DNA of 34,560 nt from Mesorhizobium sp. B2-3-12 (GCF_006442205.1 NZ_VFVR01000021.1:1-34560); one strand, 5' to 3'; positions 8,073 through 15,990 are shown, counted from the stretch's first letter. Notes: a model not told the origin generated them from the letters alone. Made by a program: numbers and translations.

Positions 8073-8996
8073 TCACGATCCGGCCGATGTCGGAGCAGCC
8101 AGATTTTCCCTGGCGCCGCGTCGACCCATCGCCGAATAACCCATCCCGGCGGCCATGATGGCGATGGCCACGCATTGGATCGCCAGCGGCGTCTCGCCAA
8201 GCACGACCGTGCCGACCATCACGGTTGCGATCGGCACACCCGGCAGGAACAGCGATGCCGCCTGCGAGCCCAATTGGTCGACAATGTAAGTGTAGAGGAA
8301 CATTGCGGCAGCGCCCGCGAGCAGACCTTGAATGACGATCTGGCTGACGATCTCGGCGCCCGCGGCGGCATGCAGGCCGCTTGGCGCGAAGACATAGAGG
8401 AGTGGCAGCGGCAGGCAGGACAAAAGCACGACGCTCGCGGTCGCCGTGACCGGATCGACACGCCATCGCTGCACAAGGACGGCATAGGCGGAAAACATCG
8501 CGCCCGATCCGATGAACAGCACGTCCCCGAACAGGACATCACCGGCGCCGGCGCGCGCCGGCGCTATGAACAGCAACAAGCCGGCGATGATTGTGGCCAC
8601 GCCAATGATCCGCCGGCGCGATGCGCTTTCCCTCAGCAGCGACAATAGGAACGAGAAAAAGACGATCGAGGCAGGGCAAAGTGCTGCGGCATGGGCGGCG
8701 GGCGCATGGGTCAGGCCCCAGTTGATGATCAGCGGATAGGGCAATCCGGCCAGCACCGCCAAGGTCAATCCACGCCGCCAACCCAGCGCCGTCATGGTCG
8801 CCAGGCCGCGCCTCCAGACGATCGGCAGGAACACCGCGCCGGCACCGGCAAAGCGCAGGCCGGCCATGTCGGTGGCCGTCAGATGCTCCCTGAGGCTGAA
8901 GCGGGCGGCCACGAACTGCGCGGCATAGATGGCAATCATGGTGAGGCCGGCGATCACCGCCAGCCTTGTGTTCCCCGCGCCTCGTACGTCCGCCAT
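8073..8996 (-). CDS. EamA/DMT-family inner-membrane transporter
   Basis: Drug/metabolite transporter superfamily protein of 307 aa with two EamA repeats and about ten predicted transmembrane helices (segments beginning near AVIAGLTMIAIYAAQFVAA, ITH-type loops, then GVATIIAGLLLFIA and IQGLLAGAAAMFLYTYI). The conserved helix-end motif PxxxxxxxxxxLGE is seen as GVPIATVMVGTVVLGE. Such proteins usually export amino acids or other metabolites. The Lrp/AsnC gene is transcribed divergently from the same 140-bp spacer, a common arrangement for amino-acid exporters. That supports amino-acid or amino-acid-like export, but the substrate is not determined. Its 3' end converges on the GH25 gene with a 64-bp gap holding only a weak long-loop hairpin. 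Confidence 0.9.
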   Translation of the reverse strand: MADVRGAGNTRLAVIAGLTMIAIYAAQFVAARFSLREHLTATDMAGLRFAGAGAVFLPIVWRRGLATMTALGWRRGLTLAVLAGLPYPLIINWGLTHAPAAHAAALCPASIVFFSFLLSLLRESASRRRIIGVATIIAGLLLFIAPARAGAGDVLFGDVLFIGSGAMFSAYAVLVQRWRVDPVTATASVVLLSCLPLPLLYVFAPSGLHAAAGAEIVSQIVIQGLLAGAAAMFLYTYIVDQLGSQAASLFLPGVPIATVMVGTVVLGETPLAIQCVAIAIMAAGMGYSAMGRRGARENLAAPTSAGS

Positions 8997-9104
8997 GTCA
9001 GTTCCGCCGCCACATTCATGCCGCCGGGAGGAGACAGCCCCGACCTTGCGATGAAGCGCAGCCTATTGTCGAAATGGCCGCGACAAAATACGCTGTTTTT
9101 CACA

Positions 9105-9113
9105 ACTTGAAGT
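9105..9113. promoter_or_regulatory. Possible operator between EamA gene and Lrp gene
   Basis: ACTTGAAGT is a perfect short palindrome within an AT-richer stretch (9085-9120) just upstream of the Lrp-type regulator and 110 bp from the transporter start. Lrp proteins usually bind such divergent spacers, so this is the natural place for autoregulation. The match to the enteric Lrp consensus is poor. Confidence 0.25.
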
Positions 9114-9142
9114 GTAATTCACGCAAATGAGGTGGCTTGAAC

Positions 9143-9616
9143 GTGAATCCTGAATCAGGCGACCTCGACGCCGTCGACCGCGGTCTTCTGCGGCTGCTGC
9201 AGGAAGATGGACGCCGCACCACGCTTGACCTGGCCGCGCGCGTCGGCCTGTCGCCGACCGGCGCCAGCCAGCGCGTGAAGCGCCTGTTTCGCGACGGGTT
9301 CATCATTGCTGTCAGGGCGATTCTCAATCCGGCAAAGATTGGCCGCGGCATGCTTGTCTTCATCGAGGTGCGGCTCGATCACACGGCCCCGCATATCTTT
9401 GACCGCTTCGCCGAGGCTGTCGCAAAAGCGCCCGAGGTTCTGGAATGCCACATGGTCGTCGGTGGCTTCGACTATCTGGTGAAGGCGCGCATTGCCGAGA
9501 TGGCCGACTATCAGGACTTTCTCAAACGCGTCATCCTGCCGCTGCCGGGGGTGAAGGAGACACATACCTATGCCTCGATCGGCGACGTGAAGCCGGACGC
9601 CCTGCTGCCGGTGTGA
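9143..9616 (+). CDS. Lrp/AsnC-family transcriptional regulator
   Basis: Feast/famine regulator of about 157 aa. An N-terminal winged helix-turn-helix (AVDRGLLRLLQEDGRRTTLDLAARVGLS, then SQRVKRL) binds DNA. The C-terminal RAM domain (about 65-150, with ECHMVVGGFDYLVKARI and LPGVKETHTYASI) binds amino-acid effectors and mediates oligomerisation. I prefer GTG 9143 because the AGGTGG ribosome-binding site (9130-9135) is 7 nt before it; the TTG at 9137 is only 1 nt from that site. The region around LPGVKETHTY is typical of Lrp proteins such as LysM, BkdR and PutR. It is divergent from the EamA exporter and most likely regulates it. Confidence 0.92.
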   Translation: MNPESGDLDAVDRGLLRLLQEDGRRTTLDLAARVGLSPTGASQRVKRLFRDGFIIAVRAILNPAKIGRGMLVFIEVRLDHTAPHIFDRFAEAVAKAPEVLECHMVVGGFDYLVKARIAEMADYQDFLKRVILPLPGVKETHTYASIGDVKPDALLPV

Positions 9617-9651
9617 CTAGCTGCCGGAGACCGTACGAGACGTCCCGCACC

Positions 9652-10308
9652 TCAGGTCTCCAGGAATGCCGCGATGTCGCTGAAGACCTTGACGAACATG
9701 GCTTCCGTCAAGACACCGGTGTTGGTGTTGTAGCGCGAGCAGTGATAGCTCGAAAACAGCGTAATGCCTCCGGCTGGCAATTGCCCGCCATGTTTGAACG
9801 GATAGGCGGCGACGCGTTCGCCCAATGCGCGCACGGTCGACTGGTGCGCGATCGATCCCAGCGCCAGCACGGCGCGCAAATTGGGAAAGCGAGCGATCGT
9901 CGGCACCAAGAATGTCCGGCAGGTGGTGATCTCGGCGCCCACCGGCTTGTTCTCCGGCGGTACGCAGCGCACCGCGTTGGTGATTGCCGTGCCGACGAGT
10001 TCCAACCCGTCATCGGGCCGTGCCTTGAACTCGCCGCGTGCAAAACCGTGCGCGATCAGCGTCGAATAGAGCAGGTCGCCGGCATAGTCACCGGTGAACG
10101 GGCGGCCGGTGCGGTTGGCGCCGCGCAAACCAGGCGCCAGACCGACGATCAGAAGCCGGACGGTGTCTTCGCCGCCCGTTGGCAGGAAGGTCGGCACTGG
10201 CGCATTGAACCAGGACGGTTCACGCTGCCGCCATTCGGCGATGAAGCCATGCAGTCGCGGGCAGAGCGGGCAGTCGCGGCCGGGTTCGGAAGCGGAGAGG
10301 GCGGTCAA
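9652..10308 (-). CDS. Type-5 (UDGb) uracil-DNA glycosylase with Fe-S cluster
   Basis: Base-excision repair enzyme that removes uracil and often other deaminated bases from DNA. The 218 aa contain the family-5 motif 1 LAPGLRGANRTGR-FTGD (58-74), in which the catalytic water-activating residue of families 1 and 4 is absent, as expected for UDGb. Motif 2 is HCSRYN (189-194), where relatives usually carry HPS or HVS. Four cysteines in the family spacing (C13, C16, C115, C130) would bind the [4Fe-4S] cluster. Start ATG is at 10308. It ends 35 bp from the convergent Lrp gene. The NYN-domain gene lies upstream on the same strand with an 11-bp gap, so these two are probably cotranscribed. Confidence 0.92.
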   Translation of the reverse strand: MTALSASEPGRDCPLCPRLHGFIAEWRQREPSWFNAPVPTFLPTGGEDTVRLLIVGLAPGLRGANRTGRPFTGDYAGDLLYSTLIAHGFARGEFKARPDDGLELVGTAITNAVRCVPPENKPVGAEITTCRTFLVPTIARFPNLRAVLALGSIAHQSTVRALGERVAAYPFKHGGQLPAGGITLFSSYHCSRYNTNTGVLTEAMFVKVFSDIAAFLET

Positions 10309-10319
10309 GTCGACCGGCC

Positions 10320-10901
10320 TCAGTAGTCGTCCTCGTCGACCTCGGCCGGTTCGGGCCGCCTTACCGGCCGCTCGGAGGGATCGCGGCCGACTTCGTTCTT
10401 CAGCGTCGCCAGGTCGATGAAATGGTCGGCCTGGCGGCGCAGATCATCCGAGATCATCGGCGGCTGCGAGGCCATGGTCGAGACGATCGACACCTTGCGG
10501 CCACGCCGTTGCAGCGCCTCGACCAGCGTGCGGAAATCGCCGTCTCCGGAGAATATGACATAGTGGTCGACGACGTCGGCGAGTTCCAGCGCATCGACGG
10601 TGAGCTCGATGTCCATGTTGCCCTTGATCTTGCGGCGGCCCGTCGAGTCGGTGAATTCCTTGGCCGGCTTGGTCACCACCTTGAAACCGTTATAGTCGAG
10701 CCAGTCGATCAGCGGCCGGATCGAGGAATACTCCTGGTCCTCCACCAGCGCGGTGTAATAATAGGCGCGCAGCAGATAACCACGCTTGTGGAAGCTCGCC
10801 AAAAGCTTGCGATAGTCGATGTCGAACCCGAGCGCGCGCGAGGTGGCGTAGAGATTGGCGCCGTCGATGAACAGGGCGATTTTTTCACGAGGGTCGAACA
10901 T
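10320..10901 (-). CDS. NYN-domain protein (LabA/DUF88 family), putative RNase
   Basis: PIN-like NYN-fold protein of 193 aa. The acidic residues expected of a metal-dependent nuclease centre are present: D13 in LFIDGANLY, D97 in KGNMDIELTVDAL, and D120 and D122 in FSGDGDFRTLVEAL. The C-terminal 25 residues are charged and disordered (ERPVRRPEP...DEDDY). The family includes cyanobacterial LabA and eukaryotic Limkain-b1-type NYN domains. RNA cleavage is suspected for many members but seldom shown. It precedes the uracil-DNA glycosylase gene on the same strand and is divergent from rpoZ across 373 bp. Function is inferred from the fold only. Confidence 0.88.
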   Translation of the reverse strand: MFDPREKIALFIDGANLYATSRALGFDIDYRKLLASFHKRGYLLRAYYYTALVEDQEYSSIRPLIDWLDYNGFKVVTKPAKEFTDSTGRRKIKGNMDIELTVDALELADVVDHYVIFSGDGDFRTLVEALQRRGRKVSIVSTMASQPPMISDDLRRQADHFIDLATLKNEVGRDPSERPVRRPEPAEVDEDDY

Positions 10902-11274
10902 GGAAATAGTCCTTTTCGAAATAAGCGCCGTCTAAACGAAATGCGGTAGCGACTATTGGTCGGGCTCATAATAAACCGGCCGACCTTGGACCAACCGAGA
11001 TAACGCCAGTTTGGTGGCAATCCAAGGGCGTCCGGCACACTGCAAGCAATTGTGATCGTGGCGCCGAACCGTGGACGCGGCCGGTTTTGCCAAATCCGGA
11101 GTTTGGTGGAGAGCCGGAGTTTGGTGGAGAGCCGGAGTTTGGTGGAGAGCCGGAGTTTGGTGGAGAGATTGAGTGCCGATGGGCTTGCATTGCCATGATG
11201 CTTGTATTTTGGCGCCGTTCGGGTTATGGACCGCGCCTGTTTTCCGACACATCTAGGCATGAAAGGGGCAATCC
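10902..11274. other. 373-bp divergent spacer between the NYN gene and rpoZ
   Basis: It holds an 18-bp x 4 tandem repeat (11096-11167) and presumably the promoters of both flanking genes. TTGTAT (11202-11207) with a 17-bp gap to TATGGA (11225-11230) is a weak candidate rpoZ promoter. Overlapping small frames, on the minus strand encoding Pro/Ser/Asn repeats, are products of the tandem repeat and are not supported as genes. Confidence 0.5.
11096..11167. repeat. Tandem repeat, four perfect 18-bp units, upstream of rpoZ
   Basis: The unit CCGGAGTTTGGTGGAGAG occurs four times head to tail with no mismatch (11096, 11114, 11132, 11150). The array ends 107 bp before the rpoZ start codon. Because the unit is a multiple of three it keeps frames open on both strands (GGEPEF and SPPNSG repeats), but neither looks like a real protein. 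Confidence 0.95.
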
Positions 11275-11676
11275 ATGGCCCGCGTAACCGTTGAAGATTG
11301 CATCGACAAGGTCGACAACCGCTTCGAACTGGTGCTTCTGGCCGGCCACCGCGCCCGTCAGATCAGCCAGGGCGCGCAGATCACCGTCCCGCGCGATAAC
11401 GACAAGAACCCGGTCATTGCGCTGCGCGAGATCGCCGACGAGACTTTGTCGCCCGACGATCTCAAGGAAGATCTGATCCATTCGCTGCAGAAGCATGTCG
11501 AGGTCGACGAGCCCGAAGCCGATGGCGAAGTGATCGCCGACCAGACTGGCGGTGCCGTTGCCGCCGCCGACACCGACGACGCCGAGGACAACGTCACCTT
11601 CGATCGCATGACCGAGGAAGACCTGCTGGCCGGCATCGAGGGTCTGGTGCCGCCGGAAAAGAGCGACGACTACTAA
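11275..11676 (+). CDS. rpoZ: RNA polymerase omega subunit
   Basis: Small subunit that aids folding and assembly of the beta' subunit of RNA polymerase; in many bacteria it also contributes to ppGpp binding. The 133 aa comprise the conserved N-terminal omega fold: MARVTVEDC, then NRFELVLLAGHRARQI and NPVIALREIADE (about 1-58). The long acidic C-terminal extension (about 60-133, many Asp/Glu) is characteristic of alphaproteobacterial omegas and makes the protein longer than the 91-aa E. coli form. Start ATG 11275 follows an AAAGGGG ribosome-binding site. rsh follows 128 bp later, the usual partner of rpoZ and functionally linked through the stringent response. Confidence 0.97.
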   Translation: MARVTVEDCIDKVDNRFELVLLAGHRARQISQGAQITVPRDNDKNPVIALREIADETLSPDDLKEDLIHSLQKHVEVDEPEADGEVIADQTGGAVAAADTDDAEDNVTFDRMTEEDLLAGIEGLVPPEKSDDY

Positions 11677-11748
11677 GCAAGCGCTCTGGACCTGCCTGGA
11701 ATACGTTTCCGGCACTTCCGTCCAGTCAGTTTCGTGGCTATCTATGAA

Positions 11749-11774
11749 ATGCGCCGCACACCAGTGCGGCGCAT
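11749..11774 (+). terminator. Strong hairpin between rpoZ and rsh
   Basis: A perfect 11-bp stem (ATGCGCCGCAC, 11749-11759; GTGCGGCGCAT, 11764-11774) has a 4-nt loop. The following bases CAATCATTTC are only weakly T-rich, so it may attenuate rather than fully terminate. It lies 31 bp before the rsh start and would keep rsh partly uncoupled from rpoZ. Confidence 0.55.
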
Positions 11775-11804
11775 CAATCATTTCAGCACCGCGAGATTGT
11801 GCCC

Positions 11805-14033
11805 ATGATGCGTCAGTATGAGCTTGTCGAGCGCGTCCAGCGCTACAAGCCTGACGTCAACGAGGCGCTGCTCAACAAGGCCTATGTCTATGCCATGCAG
11901 AAGCATGGCCACCAGAAGCGCGCTTCCGGCGATCCCTATTTCTCGCATCCGCTCGAAGTCGCGGCCATCCTCACCGAAATGCACATGGACGAGGCGACCA
12001 TCGCCGTCGCCCTGCTGCACGACACCATCGAGGACACCACGGCGACGCGGGCCGAGATCGACGATCTGTTCGGCCCCGAAATGGGCAAGCTGGTCGAGGG
12101 CCTGACCAAGCTCAAGAAGCTGGACCTCGTCTCGAAAAAGGCGGAGCAGGCGGAAAACCTGCGCAAGCTTCTGCTGGCGATCTCGGAAGATGTGCGCGTG
12201 CTGCTGGTTAAGCTCGCCGACCGTTTGCACAACATGCGCACCCTCGATCACATGCCCGAGGCCAAGCGCCTGCGCATCGCCGAGGAGACGATGGACATCT
12301 ACGCGCCGCTGGCCGGGCGCATGGGCATGCAAGGCATGCGCGAGGAGTTGGAAGAGATCGCCTTCCGCTTCATCAATCCGGAAGCCTACCGCGCCGTCAC
12401 CGCCCGCCTGGCCGAGATCTTCGAGCGCAACAAGGGCGTGCTGACCGACATTGAAAAGGCGCTGTCGGCACTGTTTGAGAAGCATGCCATCAACGCTGGT
12501 GTGAAGAGCCGGCAGAAGAAGCCGTGGTCGGTGTTCCGCAAGATGGAGGCCAAGGCGCTGTCCTTCGAGCAACTGTCCGACATTTTCGGCTTCCGCGTCG
12601 TCGTCGACACCGTCGAGGACTGCTATCGCGCGCTGGGTGCCATCCACACCACCTGGTCGATGGTGCCTGGCCGTTTCAAGGACTACATCTCGACGCCGAA
12701 GCAGAACGACTACCGTTCGATTCACACCACCATCGTCGGTCCTTCGCGCCAGCGCGTCGAATTGCAGATCCGCACCCGCGAGATGAACAAAATCGCCGAA
12801 TACGGCGTCGCCGCTCATTCCATCTACAAGGACACCGGTGGCAAGACGAACGGCGCCGGCCATGCGATCTCGAAGGAGACCAACGCCTACGCCTGGCTGC
12901 GGCGCACCATCGAGCAACTGGCCGAGGGCGACAACCCGGAAGATTTTCTCGAAAATACCAAACTGGAGCTGTTCCAGGACCAGGTGTTCTGCTTCACGCC
13001 GAAGGGCATGCTGATTGCCTTGCCGCGCGGCGCCACGCCGATCGATTTCGCCTATGCCGTCCACACCGATGTCGGCGACACTTGCGTCGGCGCCAAGGTC
13101 AATGGCCGCATCATGCCGCTGATGACGGAACTGAAGAATGGCGACGAGGTCGAGATCATCCGCTCCAAGGCGCAGGTGCCTCCGGCCGCGTGGGAATCGG
13201 TCGTCGTCACCGGCAAGGCGCGCGCCGCCATCCGCCGCGCCACCAAGAACGCCATCCGCAAGCAGTATTCGGGTCTCGGCGCGCGTATCCTGGAGCGTGC
13301 CTTCGAGCGGGCCGGCAAGACCTTCGCCAAGGAAAGCCTGAAGCCCGTCCTGCACCGGCTGGCGCGCAAGGACATCGAGGATGTGCTGGCGTCCGTCGGT
13401 CGCGGAGAACTGGCTTCCACCGATGTCATGAAAGCGGTCTTCCCCGACTACAAGGACGAGCGCGTCACATCAGCGGCTCCCAAGCAGCGCGAGGAGGGCT
13501 GGTCGAAGATCCGCAACGCCGCCGGCATGCTGTTCCAGATACCTGGCCGGGCCGCGCGCAAGGACAAGGACCAGCCAGGCGCCGGCGCCGTGCCGATCCG
13601 CGGCGTGCGGGGCGACCTGCCGGTGCGCTTCGCGCCGGAAGGCGCGGTCCCTGGCGACCGTATCGTCGGCATCGTCCAACCGGGCACGGGCATTACCATC
13701 TATCCGATCCAGTCGCCGGCGCTGCAGGCTTTCGACGACCAGCCGGAGCGCTGGATCGACGTCCGTTGGGACATTGACGAGCGCACCAAGGAGCGGTTTC
13801 CCGCGCGGGTCTCTGTCACCGCCATCAACGCGCCGGGATCGCTCGCCGACATCGCCCAGGTCGTTGCCTCCAACGACGCCAACATCCACACGCTGTCGAT
13901 GGTGCGCACCGCGCCCGATTTCACCGAGATGCTGATCGATCTCGAAGTCTGGGACCTGAAGCATCTCAACCGGCTGCTGTCGCAGCTCAAGGACAATTCG
14001 AGCGTCAGCGATGCACGGCGCGTCAATGGCTAG
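11805..14033 (+). CDS. rsh: Bifunctional (p)ppGpp synthetase/hydrolase (RelA/SpoT homologue)
   Basis: Makes and degrades the alarmone (p)ppGpp for the stringent response. It has about 742 aa from ATG 11805; ATG 11808 and GTG 11799 are alternatives, but homologues begin MMRQYELVERVQ. The hydrolase domain (about 25-190) keeps the metal site H48 (YFSHPLE), H72-D73 (LLHDTIED) and D139 with N143 (LADRLHNM). The synthetase domain (about 230-345) keeps the SRQKKPWSVFRKM pyrophosphate loop, D259, YRSIHTT and the catalytic Glu of ELQIRT (E319). TGS (FTPKGMLIALPRGATPIDFAYAVH), helical and ACT (VTAINAPGSLADIAQV onward) regulatory domains follow. Both active sites appear intact, as expected for the single long RSH of alphaproteobacteria. 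pyrE follows 24 bp later. Confidence 0.96.
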   Translation: MMRQYELVERVQRYKPDVNEALLNKAYVYAMQKHGHQKRASGDPYFSHPLEVAAILTEMHMDEATIAVALLHDTIEDTTATRAEIDDLFGPEMGKLVEGLTKLKKLDLVSKKAEQAENLRKLLLAISEDVRVLLVKLADRLHNMRTLDHMPEAKRLRIAEETMDIYAPLAGRMGMQGMREELEEIAFRFINPEAYRAVTARLAEIFERNKGVLTDIEKALSALFEKHAINAGVKSRQKKPWSVFRKMEAKALSFEQLSDIFGFRVVVDTVEDCYRALGAIHTTWSMVPGRFKDYISTPKQNDYRSIHTTIVGPSRQRVELQIRTREMNKIAEYGVAAHSIYKDTGGKTNGAGHAISKETNAYAWLRRTIEQLAEGDNPEDFLENTKLELFQDQVFCFTPKGMLIALPRGATPIDFAYAVHTDVGDTCVGAKVNGRIMPLMTELKNGDEVEIIRSKAQVPPAAWESVVVTGKARAAIRRATKNAIRKQYSGLGARILERAFERAGKTFAKESLKPVLHRLARKDIEDVLASVGRGELASTDVMKAVFPDYKDERVTSAAPKQREEGWSKIRNAAGMLFQIPGRAARKDKDQPGAGAVPIRGVRGDLPVRFAPEGAVPGDRIVGIVQPGTGITIYPIQSPALQAFDDQPERWIDVRWDIDERTKERFPARVSVTAINAPGSLADIAQVVASNDANIHTLSMVRTAPDFTEMLIDLEVWDLKHLNRLLSQLKDNSSVSDARRVNG

Positions 14034-14057
14034 CGATAGCCGACCATGGGGGACGAG

Positions 14058-14636
14058 ATGAACACCGACGAAGTGCTGGGCATATTCCGTGAGGCTGGCG
14101 CTGTTCTGGAGGGTCATTTCATCCTGACGTCGGGCCTGCGCAGTCCGGTCTTCCTGCAGAAGGCACGGGTGTTCATGCATGCCGACAAGACCGAGCGGCT
14201 GTGCAGGGCGCTGGCGCAGAGGATCCGCGCCGCGGTGCCAGGCAAGATCGACTATATTGTTGGCCCGGCGATTGGCGGGCTGATCCCGGCTTACGAAACC
14301 TCGCGCCATCTTGGTGTGCCGGCAATCTGGGTGGAGCGGGAAGGGGGCGAGTTCCGCTTGCGGCGCTTCGAGATCGACAGAGGCGCGCGCGTCGTCATCG
14401 TCGAGGACATCGTCACCACCGGCCTGTCGATACGCGAAACCATCGATTGCCTGCGCGAGCTTGGCGCGGAGGTGGTTGCGGCCGCCTGCATCATCGACCG
14501 CTCGGCTGGAAAGACCCATGTTGGCGTGCCGCTGATCGCGCTTGCCGAATATGAGGTTCCAGCCTATCCGCCGGACAGGTTGCCGCCGGAGCTTGCCGCC
14601 ATCCCGGCCATCAAGCCCGGCAGCCGCAACATCTGA
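14058..14636 (+). CDS. pyrE: Orotate phosphoribosyltransferase
   Basis: Transfers phosphoribose from PRPP to orotate to give OMP, the fifth step of pyrimidine biosynthesis, in the cytoplasm. The PRPP-binding signature VVIVEDIVTTGLS is at 112-124. GHFILTSGLRSPVFLQK (19-35) and VGPAIGGLIPAYE (68-80) mark the orotate and pyrophosphate sites. The flexible loop is VEREGGEFRLRRFEI, the variant lacking the KxHG pair of the enteric enzyme, as in Thermus-like and rhizobial members. I start at ATG 14058 (192 aa), preceded by GGGGGA at 14048-14053; the in-frame ATG at 14046 adds only four residues (MGDE) and overlaps that ribosome-binding site. It lies 24 bp after rsh and 11 bp before the VOC gene, so it is likely part of one transcript. 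Confidence 0.95.
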   Translation: MNTDEVLGIFREAGAVLEGHFILTSGLRSPVFLQKARVFMHADKTERLCRALAQRIRAAVPGKIDYIVGPAIGGLIPAYETSRHLGVPAIWVEREGGEFRLRRFEIDRGARVVIVEDIVTTGLSIRETIDCLRELGAEVVAAACIIDRSAGKTHVGVPLIALAEYEVPAYPPDRLPPELAAIPAIKPGSRNI

Positions 14637-14647
14637 CGAGGGGTCGA

Positions 14648-15028
14648 ATGATCGCCGGCATCGACCATTTCGTGTTGACGGTCCGCTCGGTTGAACAAAC
14701 CTGCGACTTTTACCGACGCGTCCTTGGCATGCGGCGCCTGGATCAGCCGAACCGGCCGACGGCGCTTCTGTTCGGCTCGCAGAAGATCAACCTGCACGAA
14801 GTCGCCCGAACTTTCGAGCCCAAGGCAAAGACGCCGATGCCGGGTTCTGGCGATTTCTGCCTCGTGGCGGCGGAGCCTCTCGCCGAAATCCAGGCCAGCC
14901 TCGCGGCCAACGGCGTTGCCATCGAAGTCGGTCCGGTCGAACGCATCGGCGCGCGAGGGCCAATGATATCGGTCTATTTCCGCGATCCCGACGAGAATCT
15001 GGTCGAGGTCAGCGAATATCTGAAATAG
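14648..15028 (+). CDS. VOC-family (glyoxalase/bleomycin-resistance fold) protein
   Basis: Vicinal-oxygen-chelate protein of 126 aa with two beta-alpha-beta-beta-beta modules. Possible metal ligands in the usual positions are H7 (IDHFVLTV), H50 (INLHEV) and E120 (NLVEVSEY). The sequence resembles the group annotated as virulence-type or glyoxalase-like VOC proteins. Whether it is a dioxygenase, lyase or thiol transferase cannot be read. ATG 14648 has a GAGGGG ribosome-binding site. It follows pyrE by 11 bp and is probably cotranscribed with it, though no pathway link to pyrimidines is evident. Confidence 0.88.
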   Translation: MIAGIDHFVLTVRSVEQTCDFYRRVLGMRRLDQPNRPTALLFGSQKINLHEVARTFEPKAKTPMPGSGDFCLVAAEPLAEIQASLAANGVAIEVGPVERIGARGPMISVYFRDPDENLVEVSEYLK

Positions 15029-15363
15029 GCACGTTGCCGGAAGGGCATCGTGGACCTGCCCCCCGGATGGCAGCCTTGTCGAAGTCAGCCAGTATCCGCG
15101 GCCGCATATCGAGCATCAGGCTGCGACAATTAGCCGAAGACCACTTCTCAAATTCGCCGCGATTGTCCGATGTTGAAGACGGACCTGCCAAATTCTGGCG
15201 GTGCGGCTGCTGCGCGGACCGCCTTCGGTTGTTGTCGGGGTTGCGGATAGCTATATCAAAGTCGCGATTGCCTTTCGGCGACCGTAAAGCGCAAGATATG
15301 GTGGCGAAGCCTGGCCGGAAAAAGCCGGCGTGCAAGCTATGAATTGTCGGGAATAGGAAGAGA
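15029..15363. other. 335-bp spacer without a supported gene
   Basis: I see no recognisable coding sequence. A plus-strand frame (15034-15342, 102 codons) and a minus-strand frame (15009-15413) are both open but lack family resemblance, good ribosome-binding sites and typical composition. A short GCCGG-AAAAA-GCCGGC-like hairpin lies near 15315-15331. An AGGAAGAG ribosome-binding site for the next gene ends the spacer. Confidence 0.5.
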
Positions 15364-15990
15364 GTGCTTTTTCGTCGCCGCAAGCCTGATGGCCTTTTCG
15401 AGCGGGTGCGCACCTATCTGTGGCCGCGCCGTTCGTTTTCGCGCTCGCTTCAATATTTCTCCAAGCGCATTCTGCGGCTGAAGGCCACCCCGCACGCGGT
15501 GGCGGCGGGTGTCGCGGCGGGTGTCTTTGCTTCCTTCTTCCCCGTTGGTTTCCACTTCATCATTGCCGCCGTTCTGTGCTGGGTGATCGCCGGCAATCTC
15601 GTGGCGGCGGCACTCGGCGCTGTTTTCTTCGGCAATCCGCTGACCTTTCCGATCTTGTGGGGGGCTTCCTGGGAAACCGGCAAGCTGATCCTGCATGATC
15701 GTCTGCCCGCGCATGGCCCTCCGGCGCATCTGGGCGAGATGCTGCACACGCTTTCCTTCGCGAAACTCTGGCATCCCGTTCTGGAACCGATGCTGATCGG
15801 GGCGGTGCCGCTCGGGCTGGTGTTCGGCCTCGTGTTCTACGGCATCACCCGCTGGGGCATGAATGTCTTCCGCGAGCAAAGGCGCAAGCGGCTGGCCGAG
15901 CGCGCGAGACGCCGTGAGCATTCGCCTCTTCCCGGCGGAAGCGTTGGTTCCGCTCATCCCGGCGGAAGCGTCGGTTCCGCCGCCCAATGA
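15364..15990 (+). CDS. DUF2062 membrane protein
   Basis: Integral membrane protein of 208 aa, DUF2062 family. It has an N-terminal basic region (RRRKPDGLFERVRTYLWPRRSFSRSL). The family core around LRLKATPHAVAAGVAAGVFASFFPVGFHF is followed by helices covering IIAAVLCWVIAGNLVAAALGAVFFGNPLTF and, later, LIGAVPLGLVFGLVFYGITRW. No biochemical function is established for the family. The start is GTG 15364 after AGGAAGA. The C terminus carries a duplicated nonapeptide (PGGSVGSAH-PGGSVGSAA) encoded by a DNA repeat, described separately. Its TGA overlaps the acpS start (ATGA at 15987-15990), indicating translational coupling. It is often found next to acpS in rhizobia, by recall. Confidence 0.88.
   Translation: MLFRRRKPDGLFERVRTYLWPRRSFSRSLQYFSKRILRLKATPHAVAAGVAAGVFASFFPVGFHFIIAAVLCWVIAGNLVAAALGAVFFGNPLTFPILWGASWETGKLILHDRLPAHGPPAHLGEMLHTLSFAKLWHPVLEPMLIGAVPLGLVFGLVFYGITRWGMNVFREQRRKRLAERARRREHSPLPGGSVGSAHPGGSVGSAAQ
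15931..15980. repeat. Two 23-bp hairpin repeats inside the end of the DUF2062 gene
   Basis: A 23-bp unit beginning CCCGGCGGAAGCG and ending GGTTCCGC occurs at 15931-15953 and 15958-15980 with one mismatch, at a 27-bp period (nine codons). Each unit is itself an inverted repeat (GCGGAA...TTCCGC, 7-nt loop). It encodes the Gly/Ser tail of DUF2062 and abuts the acpS start. Confidence 0.85.

Noticed and set aside
10966..11196. Pro/Ser/Asn repeat protein on the minus strand upstream of rpoZ
   Set aside because: It is entirely a product of the 18-bp tandem repeat; the remainder shows no coding character.
15034..15342. 102-codon frame in the spacer after the VOC gene
   Set aside because: No family resemblance or ribosome-binding site; an equally long frame exists on the other strand, as expected in GC-rich DNA.
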